A DNA stretch of 64,000 bases from Pedobacter sp. FW305-3-2-15-E-R2A2 (GCF_038446955.1 NZ_CP151803.1:6634001-6698000), one strand, 5' to 3'; shown: positions 54,490 through 63,620, counted from the first letter of the stretch. The notes: generated by a model from the sequence alone, not told the origin. Numbers and translations are program-made.

Positions 54490-54514
54490 CCAGGGGCGTT
54501 GCAACCGCTCCTGG
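54490..54514. repeat. Inverted repeat between fecR and susC
   Basis: Nine-base arms CCAGGGGCG (54490-54498) and CGCTCCTGG (54506-54514), with one G-T pair, around TTGCAAC. It lies 40 bases past the fecR stop and could partly terminate the sigma/anti-sigma transcript before susC. Confidence 0.6.
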
Positions 54515-54555
54515 CTCTAATTATTGTTCCGGAAAAGGGTGTGGGAAGTAGAAGT

Positions 54556-55686
54556 TTATGGCATTACGGTAACCCTCCTTCCTTCTACTTTAAAATGAAT
54601 TGTTCCAGTGAGCTCCAGCTTGTCAAGGGTCCAGTCCAGGCTTTTATCTCTTGATCCCGAGCCTACAAAAACCGATTCGGCCAGGTCTGGCGGACAGATC
54701 ACTTCGACATCATACCACCTTGCTATTTTACGCATAATGCTGCCCAGCTTTTCGTTGTTAAAAACAAAAGAATTGTTCTTCCAGGCAATCACATCTTCAG
54801 TCATCACTTCTGCTACTTTTAAAGCGTTATTTTCCAATGTGGATTGCTCGCCTGGCTTAAGTATCGCCGAAACATTGCTATGTTGCGTTTTCACCTGCAC
54901 TTTACCAGTAATCAGCGTTGTTTTCACATCCCCGTCATTTTCGTAAGCGCTGATGTTAAAATGAGTCCCCAGCACCTCCACGGTCTGATCATTGGACTGG
55001 ACTCTAAATGGCCTGGACTGATCATGTGTGACTTCAAAATATCCTTCTCCCTTCAGGATCACTCTTCGCTCCTGACCGGCAAAAACGGTTGGATATTTCA
55101 AAGAAGATCCTGCATTTAGCCAGACCTTGGTTCCATCAGGCAAGATTACCTGGTATTGACCGCCGGCAGGTGTACTGATGGTATTGAAACGCAGCTCGCC
55201 TGCTGCCACTCCTGCTGCCGGATCTATTCGATATTCCAACTGACCATCTTTATTCTTGGTAATCACTATTCCCTGCTGACTGGCCAGTTTTCCATTTGCC
55301 ACATCAGTGAGGGAAATTTCAGATCCATCAGCCAGAGTCAGGACGGCCTTATTTCCACCGGGTAATATCTTTGCAGCCATCTCTCTACTGGTCAACGGCT
55401 TTACATGCTGATTCGTTTGGAAGAACCACCAGCCTGCTGCAACGCAAAGAATGATAGCCGCCGCAGCCGCAATCCGGGACCATAAACGGATGGTTTTCCC
55501 CTGACGCTGATGTACGGGTAAGCCCGCCCAGACCTCCGTCTTTGCCCTGGTTAATTCTTCGGGGCTTAAATCAGACATTTCGTCTTTATAATTAAGATAC
55601 CAGCTCTCCAGTAAGGCAATCTCCTCTTCCGAGCAATTCCGTTGTTTGTATTTGGCCAGTAATGCTTTCGCTTCTTTATTTTGCAT
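54556..55686 (-). CDS. FecR-family anti-sigma factor
   Basis: 376-residue single-span inner-membrane regulator. The cytoplasmic N-terminus (1-~85) binds the sigma factor; the membrane segment is IAAAAAIILCVAAGWWFF. The periplasmic FecR domain has NTISTPAGGQYQVILPDGTK, VWLNAGSSLKYPTVF and GEGYFEVTHDQSRPFRVQS, and a C-terminal DUF4974-like domain (FVFNNEKLGSIMRKIARWYD). It relays the state of the SusC STN domain to the ECF sigma factor. It starts 89 bases after the sigma gene and precedes susC. Confidence 0.95.
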   Translation of the reverse strand: MQNKEAKALLAKYKQRNCSEEEIALLESWYLNYKDEMSDLSPEELTRAKTEVWAGLPVHQRQGKTIRLWSRIAAAAAIILCVAAGWWFFQTNQHVKPLTSREMAAKILPGGNKAVLTLADGSEISLTDVANGKLASQQGIVITKNKDGQLEYRIDPAAGVAAGELRFNTISTPAGGQYQVILPDGTKVWLNAGSSLKYPTVFAGQERRVILKGEGYFEVTHDQSRPFRVQSNDQTVEVLGTHFNISAYENDGDVKTTLITGKVQVKTQHSNVSAILKPGEQSTLENNALKVAEVMTEDVIAWKNNSFVFNNEKLGSIMRKIARWYDVEVICPPDLAESVFVGSGSRDKSLDWTLDKLELTGTIHFKVEGRRVTVMP

Positions 55687-55775
55687 AAGTTGAAAGGGAA
55701 TACCCCCTTTTAATGATAGACGGGAAAATATGGGGGGATGGGGTAGAAGAAATTAATATTTTTTTAACCCTGACA

Positions 55776-56342
55776 TTACACACTCACAAAAAGCATCAAT
55801 CCAAGCTTTAAACGTAAAATTCTCAATGCGTTCTTAACCTGTGTTCTTACCGTTTGCTCCGATAAGTTTAATTGTTCTGCGATCTCCTTATGGCTCATCG
55901 CCTGTTTTCTGCTTAGCTCAAAAACCTCCCTCATTTTGGGAGGTAGTTCTGAAATTCCTTTTTCAATCAGCGCAGCAAGTTGCCGCTCGCGGACCTGATG
56001 ATCAGTCACACAATATCCTTCTTCCAGAAAATGCTGTAAAGAGCTGACATACTTAGATTCGACCTGCTGATGTGCAATCACGTCGAGAATTCTATTGCGT
56101 ACTGCTGTGTAGAGATAGGCCGGTAAGCTCGACTTTAAGACCAGGTCCGCCCGCTTATTCCAAATTGAAGCAAATAATTCGTGGATCACGTCCTGCGCTT
56201 CTTCTTTATCCCTTAATCTGCTATAGGCATGGATATAGAGTTCGTTAAAATAACGGTTGTAAACCACTGTATAGGCGGCAGCATCCCCCTCTCTCAGGAG
56301 TGCAGTTAATTCTAAATCTGAGAGTAAACTGTAAGTCAACAT
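55776..56342 (-). CDS. ECF sigma factor (RNA polymerase sigma-70 family)
   Basis: 188-residue extracytoplasmic-function sigma factor. Region 2 is seen in YNRYFNELYIHAYSRLRDKE and DVIHELFASIWNKRA, and region 4 in MREVFELSRKQAMSHKEIAE followed by QLNLSEQTVRTQVKNALRIL, the helix-turn-helix for the -35 element. No region 3, as usual for ECF factors. It heads the locus: sigma, FecR, STN-SusC, SusD; it should drive susCD when FecR signals ligand at the outer membrane. Confidence 0.95.
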   Translation of the reverse strand: MLTYSLLSDLELTALLREGDAAAYTVVYNRYFNELYIHAYSRLRDKEEAQDVIHELFASIWNKRADLVLKSSLPAYLYTAVRNRILDVIAHQQVESKYVSSLQHFLEEGYCVTDHQVRERQLAALIEKGISELPPKMREVFELSRKQAMSHKEIAEQLNLSEQTVRTQVKNALRILRLKLGLMLFVSV

Positions 56343-56669
56343 TTTCGCCCCCCGCTATAAATTGAACTTTAAAAAACAGATTTAATTAATTGCACAAAAA
56401 ACCAGTCAATTATCTGTGTCATAATTGATTTATCTGCCTAACCAAATAAAATTTTGTGAATTTCAAAAGTAGCATTAAATCGATAAAAATAAAACCCTTC
56501 CCCTTCAAAAACCTGGTGTTGCGGATATAAAATTTATAAGGGATGACCAACTTGATTAGCGTAAACGGCGGATATCCGATTTAAAGCCCCGATATAAGAT
56601 CATCAGCGAGGTTATGATCGCATAACGGAAATTGCTTACTTTAGCTTGAATCTTTGATATCGATCTCCT
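56343..56669. other. Divergent intergenic region before the sigma and methyltransferase genes
   Basis: This 327-base A/T-rich gap must hold promoters for both flanking genes. Visible are a perfect ten-base palindrome CGGATATCCG (56569-56578), a direct repeat GCGGATAT (56521-56528 and 56568-56575), an inverted pair GATCAT/ATGATC, and on the minus strand a TACTTTTG box (56471-56464) matching TAnnTTTG. No credible gene is seen. Confidence 0.5.
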
Positions 56670-57293
56670 ATGGAAAAAGATTTCCGAAAAAATACCTTCG
56701 AGGTTTACGATAAAGTAGCAGATTGGTTTGCTGAAAACCGGGATAAAGGTTTAATGGAAAAAAACTATCTGGATGAAGTCATCAGTCATCTCAATGATGA
56801 TTCCTGTATTTTAGATCTTGGTTGCGGAACAGGAATTCCCATTCTGGGTTATTTCTTAAGTCGGAAATTAAACATTACCGGCCTTGATGCGAGCTCCAAA
56901 ATACTCTCCATAGCAAGGAAAAACTTCCCTTCTACCCCATTTATCCAGGCAGATATGCGGGAACTCTCCTTAAATAAAAGGTTCGACGCAATTATTGCCT
57001 GGCATAGCTTTTTTCACCTGCCTGCAGAAGATCAACCGGCAATGTTTGCCAAATTCCAAAAGCACCTCAATCCTGGTGGAATTTTACTTTTCACTTCCGG
57101 AACCGTACACGGCGAAGCCTGGGGACAAATTGGTGGAGAAAATCTATTTCATGGTTCATTAAGTACTGAAGAATACCAAAAACTTTTAACAGACCATCAT
57201 TTTACCCTGTTAAAACATCAAACAGATGATCCGGACTGCGGAAATGCGACGGTTTGGATGGCAAAATATACGCCGGCATTCAAAACTGTATAA
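56670..57293 (+). CDS. Class I SAM-dependent methyltransferase
   Basis: 207-residue cytoplasmic methyltransferase with a Rossmann-like fold. Motif I is ILDLGCGTGIPILGYFL (SAM-binding glycine loop), motif II LNITGLDASSKILSIARKNF, then FIQADMRELSLNKRFDAIIA. The acceptor is unknown; it resembles general small-molecule or UbiE-like methyltransferases. The 3' end of its frame is 20 bases before the hemW start, so the two are probably cotranscribed. Confidence 0.87.
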   Translation: MEKDFRKNTFEVYDKVADWFAENRDKGLMEKNYLDEVISHLNDDSCILDLGCGTGIPILGYFLSRKLNITGLDASSKILSIARKNFPSTPFIQADMRELSLNKRFDAIIAWHSFFHLPAEDQPAMFAKFQKHLNPGGILLFTSGTVHGEAWGQIGGENLFHGSLSTEEYQKLLTDHHFTLLKHQTDDPDCGNATVWMAKYTPAFKTV

Positions 57294-57313
57294 TTGCACT
57301 TATCTTTGCCCCC

Positions 57314-58456
57314 ATGTCCGGTATCTACATCCACATTCCATTCTGCAAAAAAGCCTGCACCTATTGCGATTTCCATTTCAGCACTTCTTTAAAGTATGTT
57401 GATGAAATGACGGAGGCCATTTGCACAGAAATTATCAGGAAAAAAGATAGAATTGCAGACCATCAGGTAGGCAGTATTTACTTTGGTGGAGGAACACCTT
57501 CTGTATTGCCTTCTGCAGCATTTGAAAAAATATTCAATACCATAACAAAGCATTTTTCTGTCGCTTCAGAGGCGGAGATCACTATTGAAGCCAATCCTGA
57601 CGACCTGGACGCTAAGAAAATCAAAGAGTTAAGGCAATTGCCGGTCAACCGTTTCAGCATTGGAATCCAATCTTTCTTTGATGAAGACCTGATCTGGATG
57701 AATCGCGCGCACAATTCCGGCGAAGCGGAAAATTGCATCAAAAGAAGTCAGGATGCAGGATTTGAGAATTTAAGCATCGATCTGATTTATGGCTATCCTT
57801 TACTGACCGACCAGAAATGGCTGAGCAATATCAATAAAGCCATTGAATTTGAAACGCCACATATCTCTGCCTATTCTTTAACGGTGGAACCTCGCACAGC
57901 CCTGGCCCATGCCATAAAAAGAGGCAAACAGGTTCCGGTAAATGACGAACAAAGCGCAGACCAGTTCATCTCTTTAATTGAGCAGCTTGGAAAAGCAGGT
58001 TTTGAGCATTACGAGATTTCGAATTACAGTAAACCCGGCAAATACGCTGTTCATAACACCAATTACTGGCGGGGCATCCCTTATATTGGAATCGGCCCCT
58101 CTGCCCATGGTTTTGACGGAGAAACACGCTACCTGAACATCGCAAATAACGCCGCCTACCTGAGCGACATCAGGGAGGGCCGTTTACCGGAAACCATAGA
58201 AACGCTCGATCTTTACGACCGGTTCAATGAATACATGATGACTTCCCTGAGAACCATGTGGGGAAGCAGTTTACATAAAATTGAGGCCGACTTTGGCAAG
58301 GTATTTCTCCATGACACCCTCAAAAGCATCAAACCTTTTATAGAGCAGAAATGGCTGATGAATGAAAAGGAACACCTAACTTTGACCCTGGATGGGAAAC
58401 TTTTTGCAGACCATATTGCCTCTGAATTGTTTCTAATCCCGGAAGACCACCATTAA
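57314..58456 (+). CDS. hemW: HemW-family radical SAM heme chaperone
   Basis: 380-residue cytoplasmic radical-SAM protein of the HemN/HemW family. The ATG at 57314 is chosen because it starts MSGIYIHIPFCKKACTYCDF with the iron-sulfur CxxxCxxC motif at Cys11, Cys15 and Cys18; a longer frame begins inside the previous gene. Other motifs are IYFGGGTPSVLP, VNRFSIGIQSFFDED and NLSIDLIYGYPLLTDQKW. HemW is thought to insert heme into respiratory proteins; it lacks the coproporphyrinogen oxidase extras of HemN. The SDR gene follows after 10 bases. Confidence 0.92.
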   Translation: MSGIYIHIPFCKKACTYCDFHFSTSLKYVDEMTEAICTEIIRKKDRIADHQVGSIYFGGGTPSVLPSAAFEKIFNTITKHFSVASEAEITIEANPDDLDAKKIKELRQLPVNRFSIGIQSFFDEDLIWMNRAHNSGEAENCIKRSQDAGFENLSIDLIYGYPLLTDQKWLSNINKAIEFETPHISAYSLTVEPRTALAHAIKRGKQVPVNDEQSADQFISLIEQLGKAGFEHYEISNYSKPGKYAVHNTNYWRGIPYIGIGPSAHGFDGETRYLNIANNAAYLSDIREGRLPETIETLDLYDRFNEYMMTSLRTMWGSSLHKIEADFGKVFLHDTLKSIKPFIEQKWLMNEKEHLTLTLDGKLFADHIASELFLIPEDHH

Positions 58457-58466
58457 TGATCGCATA

Positions 58467-59252
58467 ATGAAAGATAAAGTTGTTTGGATTACCGGAGCAT
58501 CATCCGGCATCGGAGAAGCATTGGTATATGCCTATAGTCAGCTGGGTGCAAGGCTGATCATTTCTTCGCGTAACCGGGATGAGTTGTTTAGGGTAAAGAA
58601 CGGATGTAAAAACAAAATCAACGTTCATGTGCTGTCTTTAGATCTTGAAAATACCGCAGCATTGGCAGACAAAGCTGAAGAAGCGATCCGCATCTTTGGT
58701 AAAATTGACCTGCTGATCAATAGCGGAGGAATCAGTCAGCGGAGCCTTGCGTTGGAAACAGAGCTGGCAGTAGAACAACGCCTGATGAATGTGAATTTCT
58801 GGGGAACCGTAGTCTTGAGTAAAGCGGTACTGCCGCTAATGATCGCGAATGGAGGCGGCCAGATCGTTTGTATCAGCAGTCTGGTTGGGAAGTTCGGGAC
58901 AAAGCTCCGCTCTGCGTACGCGGCTTCTAAACATGCCCTACATGGATATTTTGATTCTGTACGGTCTGAACTCTTTGACCAGGGCATCCACATCACTATG
59001 GTTTGTCCGGGTTTCATCAAAACAAACGTTACCCTGAATGCTTTGACTTCGAATGGAGCCCCGCAAGGAACAATGGACAGCGCACAGGAAAATGGCATGC
59101 CGGCTGAGGAATGTGCGAAACTGATTGTCAACGCAGTCAGGCTTCGTAAGGAAGAGATTTATATCGGAGGCAAAGAAGTCAAAGGGATCTGGCTAAAAAG
59201 ATTTTTCCCTTTGCGCTTCTCTAAATATTTAAGAACGGCAAAGGTTACTTAA
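58467..59252 (+). CDS. Short-chain dehydrogenase/reductase
   Basis: 261-residue NAD(P)-dependent oxidoreductase. The cofactor loop is VVWITGASSGIGEALVYAYS, then LINSGGISQRSLALE; the catalytic Ser is in IVCISSLVG and the Tyr-Lys pair in SAYAASKHALHGYFDS. The substrate is unknown; it resembles the DHRS7-like group of SDR enzymes. It follows hemW closely. Its 3' end overlaps the convergent lipoprotein gene by 8 bases. Confidence 0.92.
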   Translation: MKDKVVWITGASSGIGEALVYAYSQLGARLIISSRNRDELFRVKNGCKNKINVHVLSLDLENTAALADKAEEAIRIFGKIDLLINSGGISQRSLALETELAVEQRLMNVNFWGTVVLSKAVLPLMIANGGGQIVCISSLVGKFGTKLRSAYAASKHALHGYFDSVRSELFDQGIHITMVCPGFIKTNVTLNALTSNGAPQGTMDSAQENGMPAEECAKLIVNAVRLRKEEIYIGGKEVKGIWLKRFFPLRFSKYLRTAKVT

Positions 59253-59784
59253 TCACCTTGCCGTCAATCTTAATACTTTTCCAGTCTTCATCCAGACCTG
59301 AACCTTTGATATAACTCACTTTATGTGTGCTTCCTTTTAAATTAGGATGATACACCATATCGAACTCAAAAGTCATCTTCTTATCGGTCTTTTCAATCAC
59401 TTTGACTTTATAATCGTTCTGCGATTTATCGCCGAGGGTGTAAAACTCGTCGTTTACTTTTGCGTAGAATTTTGCATGGGTATAAACCTTCTTAGGCTGA
59501 TCCGGATAGGATTCCTGCAAGTCATTATTTTCATCTATTCTCAGATATTTGATATCTGTGGCATCTCCGCCAACTAAGGAATAGAATTTATAATACAACT
59601 TATTGTCAATCCTCAAGGTATCCTGAATCTCAGTATAAGTGTGTTCTCCCATTTTCCAGGAATTTCCGATTTGCATAGGCATAAAGGAATCGGCGGGATT
59701 AAGTTCTTTTGTAGTCATCACTTTCGGTTGACAGGAAGAGAAAATTATTAGAATAAAAAATGATAATAGCGGGATGTTTTTCAT
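59245..59784 (-). CDS. Hypothetical lipoprotein
   Basis: 179-residue predicted lipoprotein with the signal MKNIPLLSFFILIIFSSCQP and lipid-anchor Cys18. The mature protein (QIGNSWKMGEHTYTEIQDTL, KLYYKFYSLVGGDATDIKYL) is predicted all-beta and repeats tyrosine-rich strands, the look of a small lipocalin-like or beta-barrel envelope protein. I recognise no family. It is monocistronic, with ATG start and its own upstream gap. Confidence 0.72.
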   Translation of the reverse strand: MKNIPLLSFFILIIFSSCQPKVMTTKELNPADSFMPMQIGNSWKMGEHTYTEIQDTLRIDNKLYYKFYSLVGGDATDIKYLRIDENNDLQESYPDQPKKVYTHAKFYAKVNDEFYTLGDKSQNDYKVKVIEKTDKKMTFEFDMVYHPNLKGSTHKVSYIKGSGLDEDWKSIKIDGKVIK

Positions 59785-59935
59785 AAGGCTGATTGTTAAT
59801 TTAGTATAACATACTAAACGTAAGATAAATAAGATTTGCTACAAATTAAAGTTAATTTATTTTATTTGCACTGATGTGCCTTCAGGGCAATTTCTGGATT
59901 GATTTTTGACCCTTACAAAACTTAAAAAAAACGAC

Positions 59936-60259
59936 ATGAACTTTATTATCACCTTACTCGTCAATGCAGGAATTCTTTTGGGAATGACTTATGTATTGCC
60001 AAGCGTTAGAATTAAAAATTACGGAACAGCCATTCTGGTAGCCCTGGTGATTGGCTTATTGAATGCAACGCTGGGTATGTTCCTCAGGTTCCCTATGAAT
60101 GTAGTCACCCTCGGCCTGATCTCCTTTGTTGTTCATTTGGTGGTTACTGCCATCATGATCAAATTGGCGGATAAGTTTTTTGATGATTTTGAAGTAAAGG
60201 GCTTTACTCCGGCACTGATCATTGCCCTGGTTATGGCAGTGGTAGGAATGCTGTTATAA
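59936..60259 (+). CDS. Phage holin family 4-like membrane protein
   Basis: 107-residue membrane protein. The ATG at 59936 is chosen because it starts the first hydrophobic segment (MNFIITLLVNAGILLGMTYV); the longer frame adds ten polar residues. Four segments are visible, with the motif YGTAILVALVIGLLNATLG and the end GFTPALIIALVMAVVGMLL, typical of the Phage_holin_4_2 family. Despite the name, most members are ordinary chromosomal genes of unknown function and there is no phage context here. Confidence 0.85.
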   Translation: MNFIITLLVNAGILLGMTYVLPSVRIKNYGTAILVALVIGLLNATLGMFLRFPMNVVTLGLISFVVHLVVTAIMIKLADKFFDDFEVKGFTPALIIALVMAVVGMLL

Positions 60260-60289
60260 GAGAAGCTGAGCCTCGCTACGGATTCGCGG

Positions 60290-60305
60290 GCGCAAACGTT
60301 TGCGC
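60290..60305. promoter_or_regulatory. LacI/PurR-type operator palindrome
   Basis: A perfect 16-base palindrome GCGCAAACGTTTGCGC. Its ACGCAAACGTTTGCGT-like core is the binding-site type of LacI/PurR-family repressors. It lies 30 bases past the holin-like stop and ~100 bases beyond the 3' end of the beta-galactosidase gene. Confidence 0.6.
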
Positions 60306-60345
60306 AGTATTTCTCAACCACCTATAAAGCAAATAGTTAAAAACG

Positions 60346-60387
60346 AAAACAGGGCTTTTGGATGATGATCCAAAAGCCCTGTTTTTT
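60346..60387. terminator. Bidirectional terminator after the beta-galactosidase gene
   Basis: Seventeen-base perfect arms AAAACAGGGCTTTTGGA (60346-60362) and TCCAAAAGCCCTGTTTT (60369-60385) with a six-base loop, A- and T-flanked. It serves the convergent holin-like and beta-galactosidase genes. Confidence 0.93.
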
Positions 60388-60403
60388 ATAATATCAGCAC
60401 GTC

Positions 60404-63400
60404 TTATTTAATTGGTTTGATCCAATACGAATACTGATGTGCTGCAAAAGGCACTCTATATTCCTTTAACGGCATAGAACCCCAGCTGTCTATTCCCTGT
60501 AAACCACTCTGGATCAAATCCAGGTGCAGGTAGATTTTATCTCTTTTTACCAACTCGCCGGAATGGTATTGTTTCTTCTCGACTTCAGGATCAAGGTCGT
60601 CCATGCTGTATGGCAGTGCAGAAAAATTCAATAAACTATCTGCCATTCCAAAGCTGAGTCCTTTGCCTTTCTTGTCTGTGAAATTCACCCAGCGAACATC
60701 AGTTTTGTTTCCGCTCTCCTGAGGACGCGCATAAGGGAAGTACTGCTCATCGATGGTCTGGTGGTATAAGCCGACAAAAGATGCGGTTTTACGGTCCCAA
60801 TAGTTTTCGCCCGGTCCACGGCCATAGAAGTTAATTTTACTCAACGCAGCGTTCAATTGCAGGTCATTTCCGATACGTTGCATCAACGGATACTTCCCTT
60901 TATTGGCTGTAAAATGATTGTCTACCTTTACAATTCCATCAGGTCTGATGGTAAACGTTTGCTCCACTGTTGCTGCTCCGCCGATCAATTCCTTTTTAAA
61001 GGTCGCAATCACTTCACCAGAAGCCGCAGTTTCTACCTCTGCAGAAATTAGTTTTCCCTCTGAATAGGCATTTCTCCATTTCCTCAGGCTACGGTTAAAT
61101 CCTGCACCGATATCGTTGTCTGTTGAGGCACGCCAGAACCCAGGTTGAGGGCCCTCAGACAATAACTGGCTACCTTTTAGGGTATATCCTGTCATCAATC
61201 CTTTTTCCAGATCAAAGGCGATAGAAAAATCACTTCCTTTAACTACTGCTTTTCCTGAAGGTTTTTCTATCGTCAATTTTCCATTGGCCGCAGCATAGAC
61301 CGATGCTTTTGGTGCTCCGCTCCATGCAAACTGCCCGGTAGCAATGGTATATCCTGCAGGAAGGAAAGGTTCTGCGATTTTCAGGTCGTAATATACATTC
61401 AGAAAATATTCTGCGCCGGCTTTCGCTTTAGTTTTAATGGCCAGGCTCAGTTCTTTTTCTGTTCTTGGCTCAATTACGGGAAGGTTCTGCGTTCCTTTTT
61501 CTACGATTTTACCGTTTTCTAAAAGTTCCCAGTTTAATTTCACATTGTCCAGCCCTTTAAAGAAATAAGAGTTGTTTACTTTGATGGCGTTGTTGCCTTC
61601 GTATTTTGTTTTGATGTACTGGTAAATCTTCTTCACCTCTACCGCCATCGGCGTCATGCCACGATAATTCGTCACTACACCTTTCACGCTAAAGTTATTG
61701 TCGCTGAAGTCCTCATTAACAGGTCCGCTTAAAGGAAAATCTCCACCATAAGCATTGATATGCTTTCCATTTTTTACGGTATCAATCGCCTGGTCAATCC
61801 ATTCCCAGATGTAACCACCTTGCAGGTTTGGCTGACTTTCGATCACATCCCAGTATTCTTTGAAGTTACCGAGGCTGTTTCCCATAATGTGGGCAAACTC
61901 ACTCATGATGAGCGGACGGTCAGGCTTGCTGTTAGCGTATTCTTTCAACCAATTTGGATCAGGATACTGAGGAACAATCATATCTGTATTGTAATCTTCC
62001 TCTGCACGTTCATATTGTACGGGACGAATGTCTTTTGCTTTCAGCCAATCATATGCTTCATAAAAATTCCTTCCGTTACCCGCCTCGTTTCCTAAAGACC
62101 AGGTCACTACTGAGGAATGGTTTTTATCGCGTTCATACATTCTCTGAATCCGCTCCAAATGAGGAATTCTCCATTGCTTATCATTTCCAAAAGTATAATC
62201 AAGATCATAATAACGGCCATGAGATTCAATGTTCGCCTCATCAATTACGTATAAACCATACTCATCGCAAAGTTCCATCCAATAGGGATCAGGAGGATAA
62301 TGAGAATGCCTTACAGAGTTTACGTTCAGCTTTTTCATCATCTCCATGTCTTTACGCATGTCTGCCCTGGTCAGCGTATGCCCCTGGGTCGCATTGTGCT
62401 CATGACGGTTCACGCCTTTAAAAAACACACGTTTCCCGTTCACAAGGAAATTATTGTTAACGAGTTCGACGGTACGGAAACCGATTCGCTGAGGAATCAC
62501 TTCCAGTACTTCCCCTTTTTTATTTTTCAAAGTAATGAAAAGCGTATACAGGTTAGGGGTTTCTGCAGTCCATACCGCGACGTTTCCAACTTCTGCATGG
62601 AACTCCACATTGCTTTTATAATTCCCAAGGACCGTTTTTATTCCTTTTGTTTCGTCCTTATATACAGATTTCCCTTTCGGATCGATCAACTCCAGCTCTA
62701 CGGCAAAAGTATCCGGCTTGCTATGGTTGGTCTTCCTGTCGATTCTATAGTTGTTGATTTCTGCATCTAATGAAAGGAGTCCGTTCTTATAGGATTTGTC
62801 CAGTGTAGCAATAGCTTTGAAATCCCTTACATCGAGTTTTGGTGTGGCATACAGGTACACATCACGTTCAATTCCGGAGATTCTCCACATGTCCTGACAT
62901 TCAAGGTAGCTGCCATCACTCCAACGGTAAACCTGTAATGCAACCAGGTTTTCACCAGCTTTGACATATTTGGTGATGTCAAATTCTGCGGCAAGTTTAC
63001 TGTCTTCGCTATAACCAACTTTCTTTCCGTTTACCCAGATAAAAAAGGCCGATTTTACTGCGCCGAGGTGAATAAATACCTGACGGCCATCCCAGTTCTG
63101 AGGGAGATTAAATTTCTTTCTGTAAGAACCTACGGGATTGTTGTCTTCAGGAATATCAAAAGGAGGATTCATTCTTGAGCCTGTATTCTTGCGTCCTGCG
63201 AATTCATAAGGCTGGTTTACATAGATCGGTAAGCCATAGCCATTGGTTTCCCAGTTGGCAGGAACCTTAAAGTTATCCCATTTTGTATCGTCAAAACTTG
63301 TTTTATAGAAGTCCTCCGGGCGTTTACGCGGGTCCTGAACCCAGTTAAATTTCCATTGGCCATTGAGCGTCATAAAGTATTCGGATTTCTCCTTCTCCCG

Positions 63401-63562
63401 TTTTGCAGCAACCGCCTTGCTTTCAAAAGCAAAAGCTGAGGCCCTCATCGGCATCCGGTTCACTGAAACCACCTCAGGAGTCTGTAGCTCAGCAGGTAAT
63501 TGCTGGCTCATTACTGCTGATGAGGCCAATAATAATGATAGTGATGTAAAAAGTTTTTTCAT
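60404..63562 (-). CDS. Glycoside hydrolase family 2 beta-galactosidase
   Basis: 1052-residue exported LacZ-type enzyme (signal peptide ending SAVMSQ) that hydrolyses terminal beta-galactosides, probably in the periplasm. Domains in order: jelly-roll (NGQWKFNWVQDPRKRPEDFY), Ig-like, and the TIM barrel with the acid/base Glu493 in SLGNEAGNG and nucleophile Glu555 in IMSEFAHIMGNS. A second Ig-like domain and the Bgal_small_N domain (about 765-1045; RWVNFTDKKGKGLSFGM) end it. HYPPDPYWMELCDEYGLYVI is a typical LacZ segment. It is flanked by LacI-type palindromes and shares an upstream region with a DUF5077 gene. Confidence 0.94.
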   Translation of the reverse strand: MKKLFTSLSLLLASSAVMSQQLPAELQTPEVVSVNRMPMRASAFAFESKAVAAKREKEKSEYFMTLNGQWKFNWVQDPRKRPEDFYKTSFDDTKWDNFKVPANWETNGYGLPIYVNQPYEFAGRKNTGSRMNPPFDIPEDNNPVGSYRKKFNLPQNWDGRQVFIHLGAVKSAFFIWVNGKKVGYSEDSKLAAEFDITKYVKAGENLVALQVYRWSDGSYLECQDMWRISGIERDVYLYATPKLDVRDFKAIATLDKSYKNGLLSLDAEINNYRIDRKTNHSKPDTFAVELELIDPKGKSVYKDETKGIKTVLGNYKSNVEFHAEVGNVAVWTAETPNLYTLFITLKNKKGEVLEVIPQRIGFRTVELVNNNFLVNGKRVFFKGVNRHEHNATQGHTLTRADMRKDMEMMKKLNVNSVRHSHYPPDPYWMELCDEYGLYVIDEANIESHGRYYDLDYTFGNDKQWRIPHLERIQRMYERDKNHSSVVTWSLGNEAGNGRNFYEAYDWLKAKDIRPVQYERAEEDYNTDMIVPQYPDPNWLKEYANSKPDRPLIMSEFAHIMGNSLGNFKEYWDVIESQPNLQGGYIWEWIDQAIDTVKNGKHINAYGGDFPLSGPVNEDFSDNNFSVKGVVTNYRGMTPMAVEVKKIYQYIKTKYEGNNAIKVNNSYFFKGLDNVKLNWELLENGKIVEKGTQNLPVIEPRTEKELSLAIKTKAKAGAEYFLNVYYDLKIAEPFLPAGYTIATGQFAWSGAPKASVYAAANGKLTIEKPSGKAVVKGSDFSIAFDLEKGLMTGYTLKGSQLLSEGPQPGFWRASTDNDIGAGFNRSLRKWRNAYSEGKLISAEVETAASGEVIATFKKELIGGAATVEQTFTIRPDGIVKVDNHFTANKGKYPLMQRIGNDLQLNAALSKINFYGRGPGENYWDRKTASFVGLYHQTIDEQYFPYARPQESGNKTDVRWVNFTDKKGKGLSFGMADSLLNFSALPYSMDDLDPEVEKKQYHSGELVKRDKIYLHLDLIQSGLQGIDSWGSMPLKEYRVPFAAHQYSYWIKPIK

Positions 63563-63620
63563 TTGTGTGTTTAAATTGTATTGCGCTATCTAACGTAATT
63601 ATATTTTGCCCAAATCCACA

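Noticed and set aside
59936..60259. Prophage signal from a holin-like gene
   Set aside because: No integrase, capsid, tail or lysin gene is near; the family is mostly chromosomal and of unknown function.
61954..62770. Two ~155-residue frames antisense to the beta-galactosidase gene
   Set aside because: Both are inside the conserved GH2 barrel coding region and show no domain.
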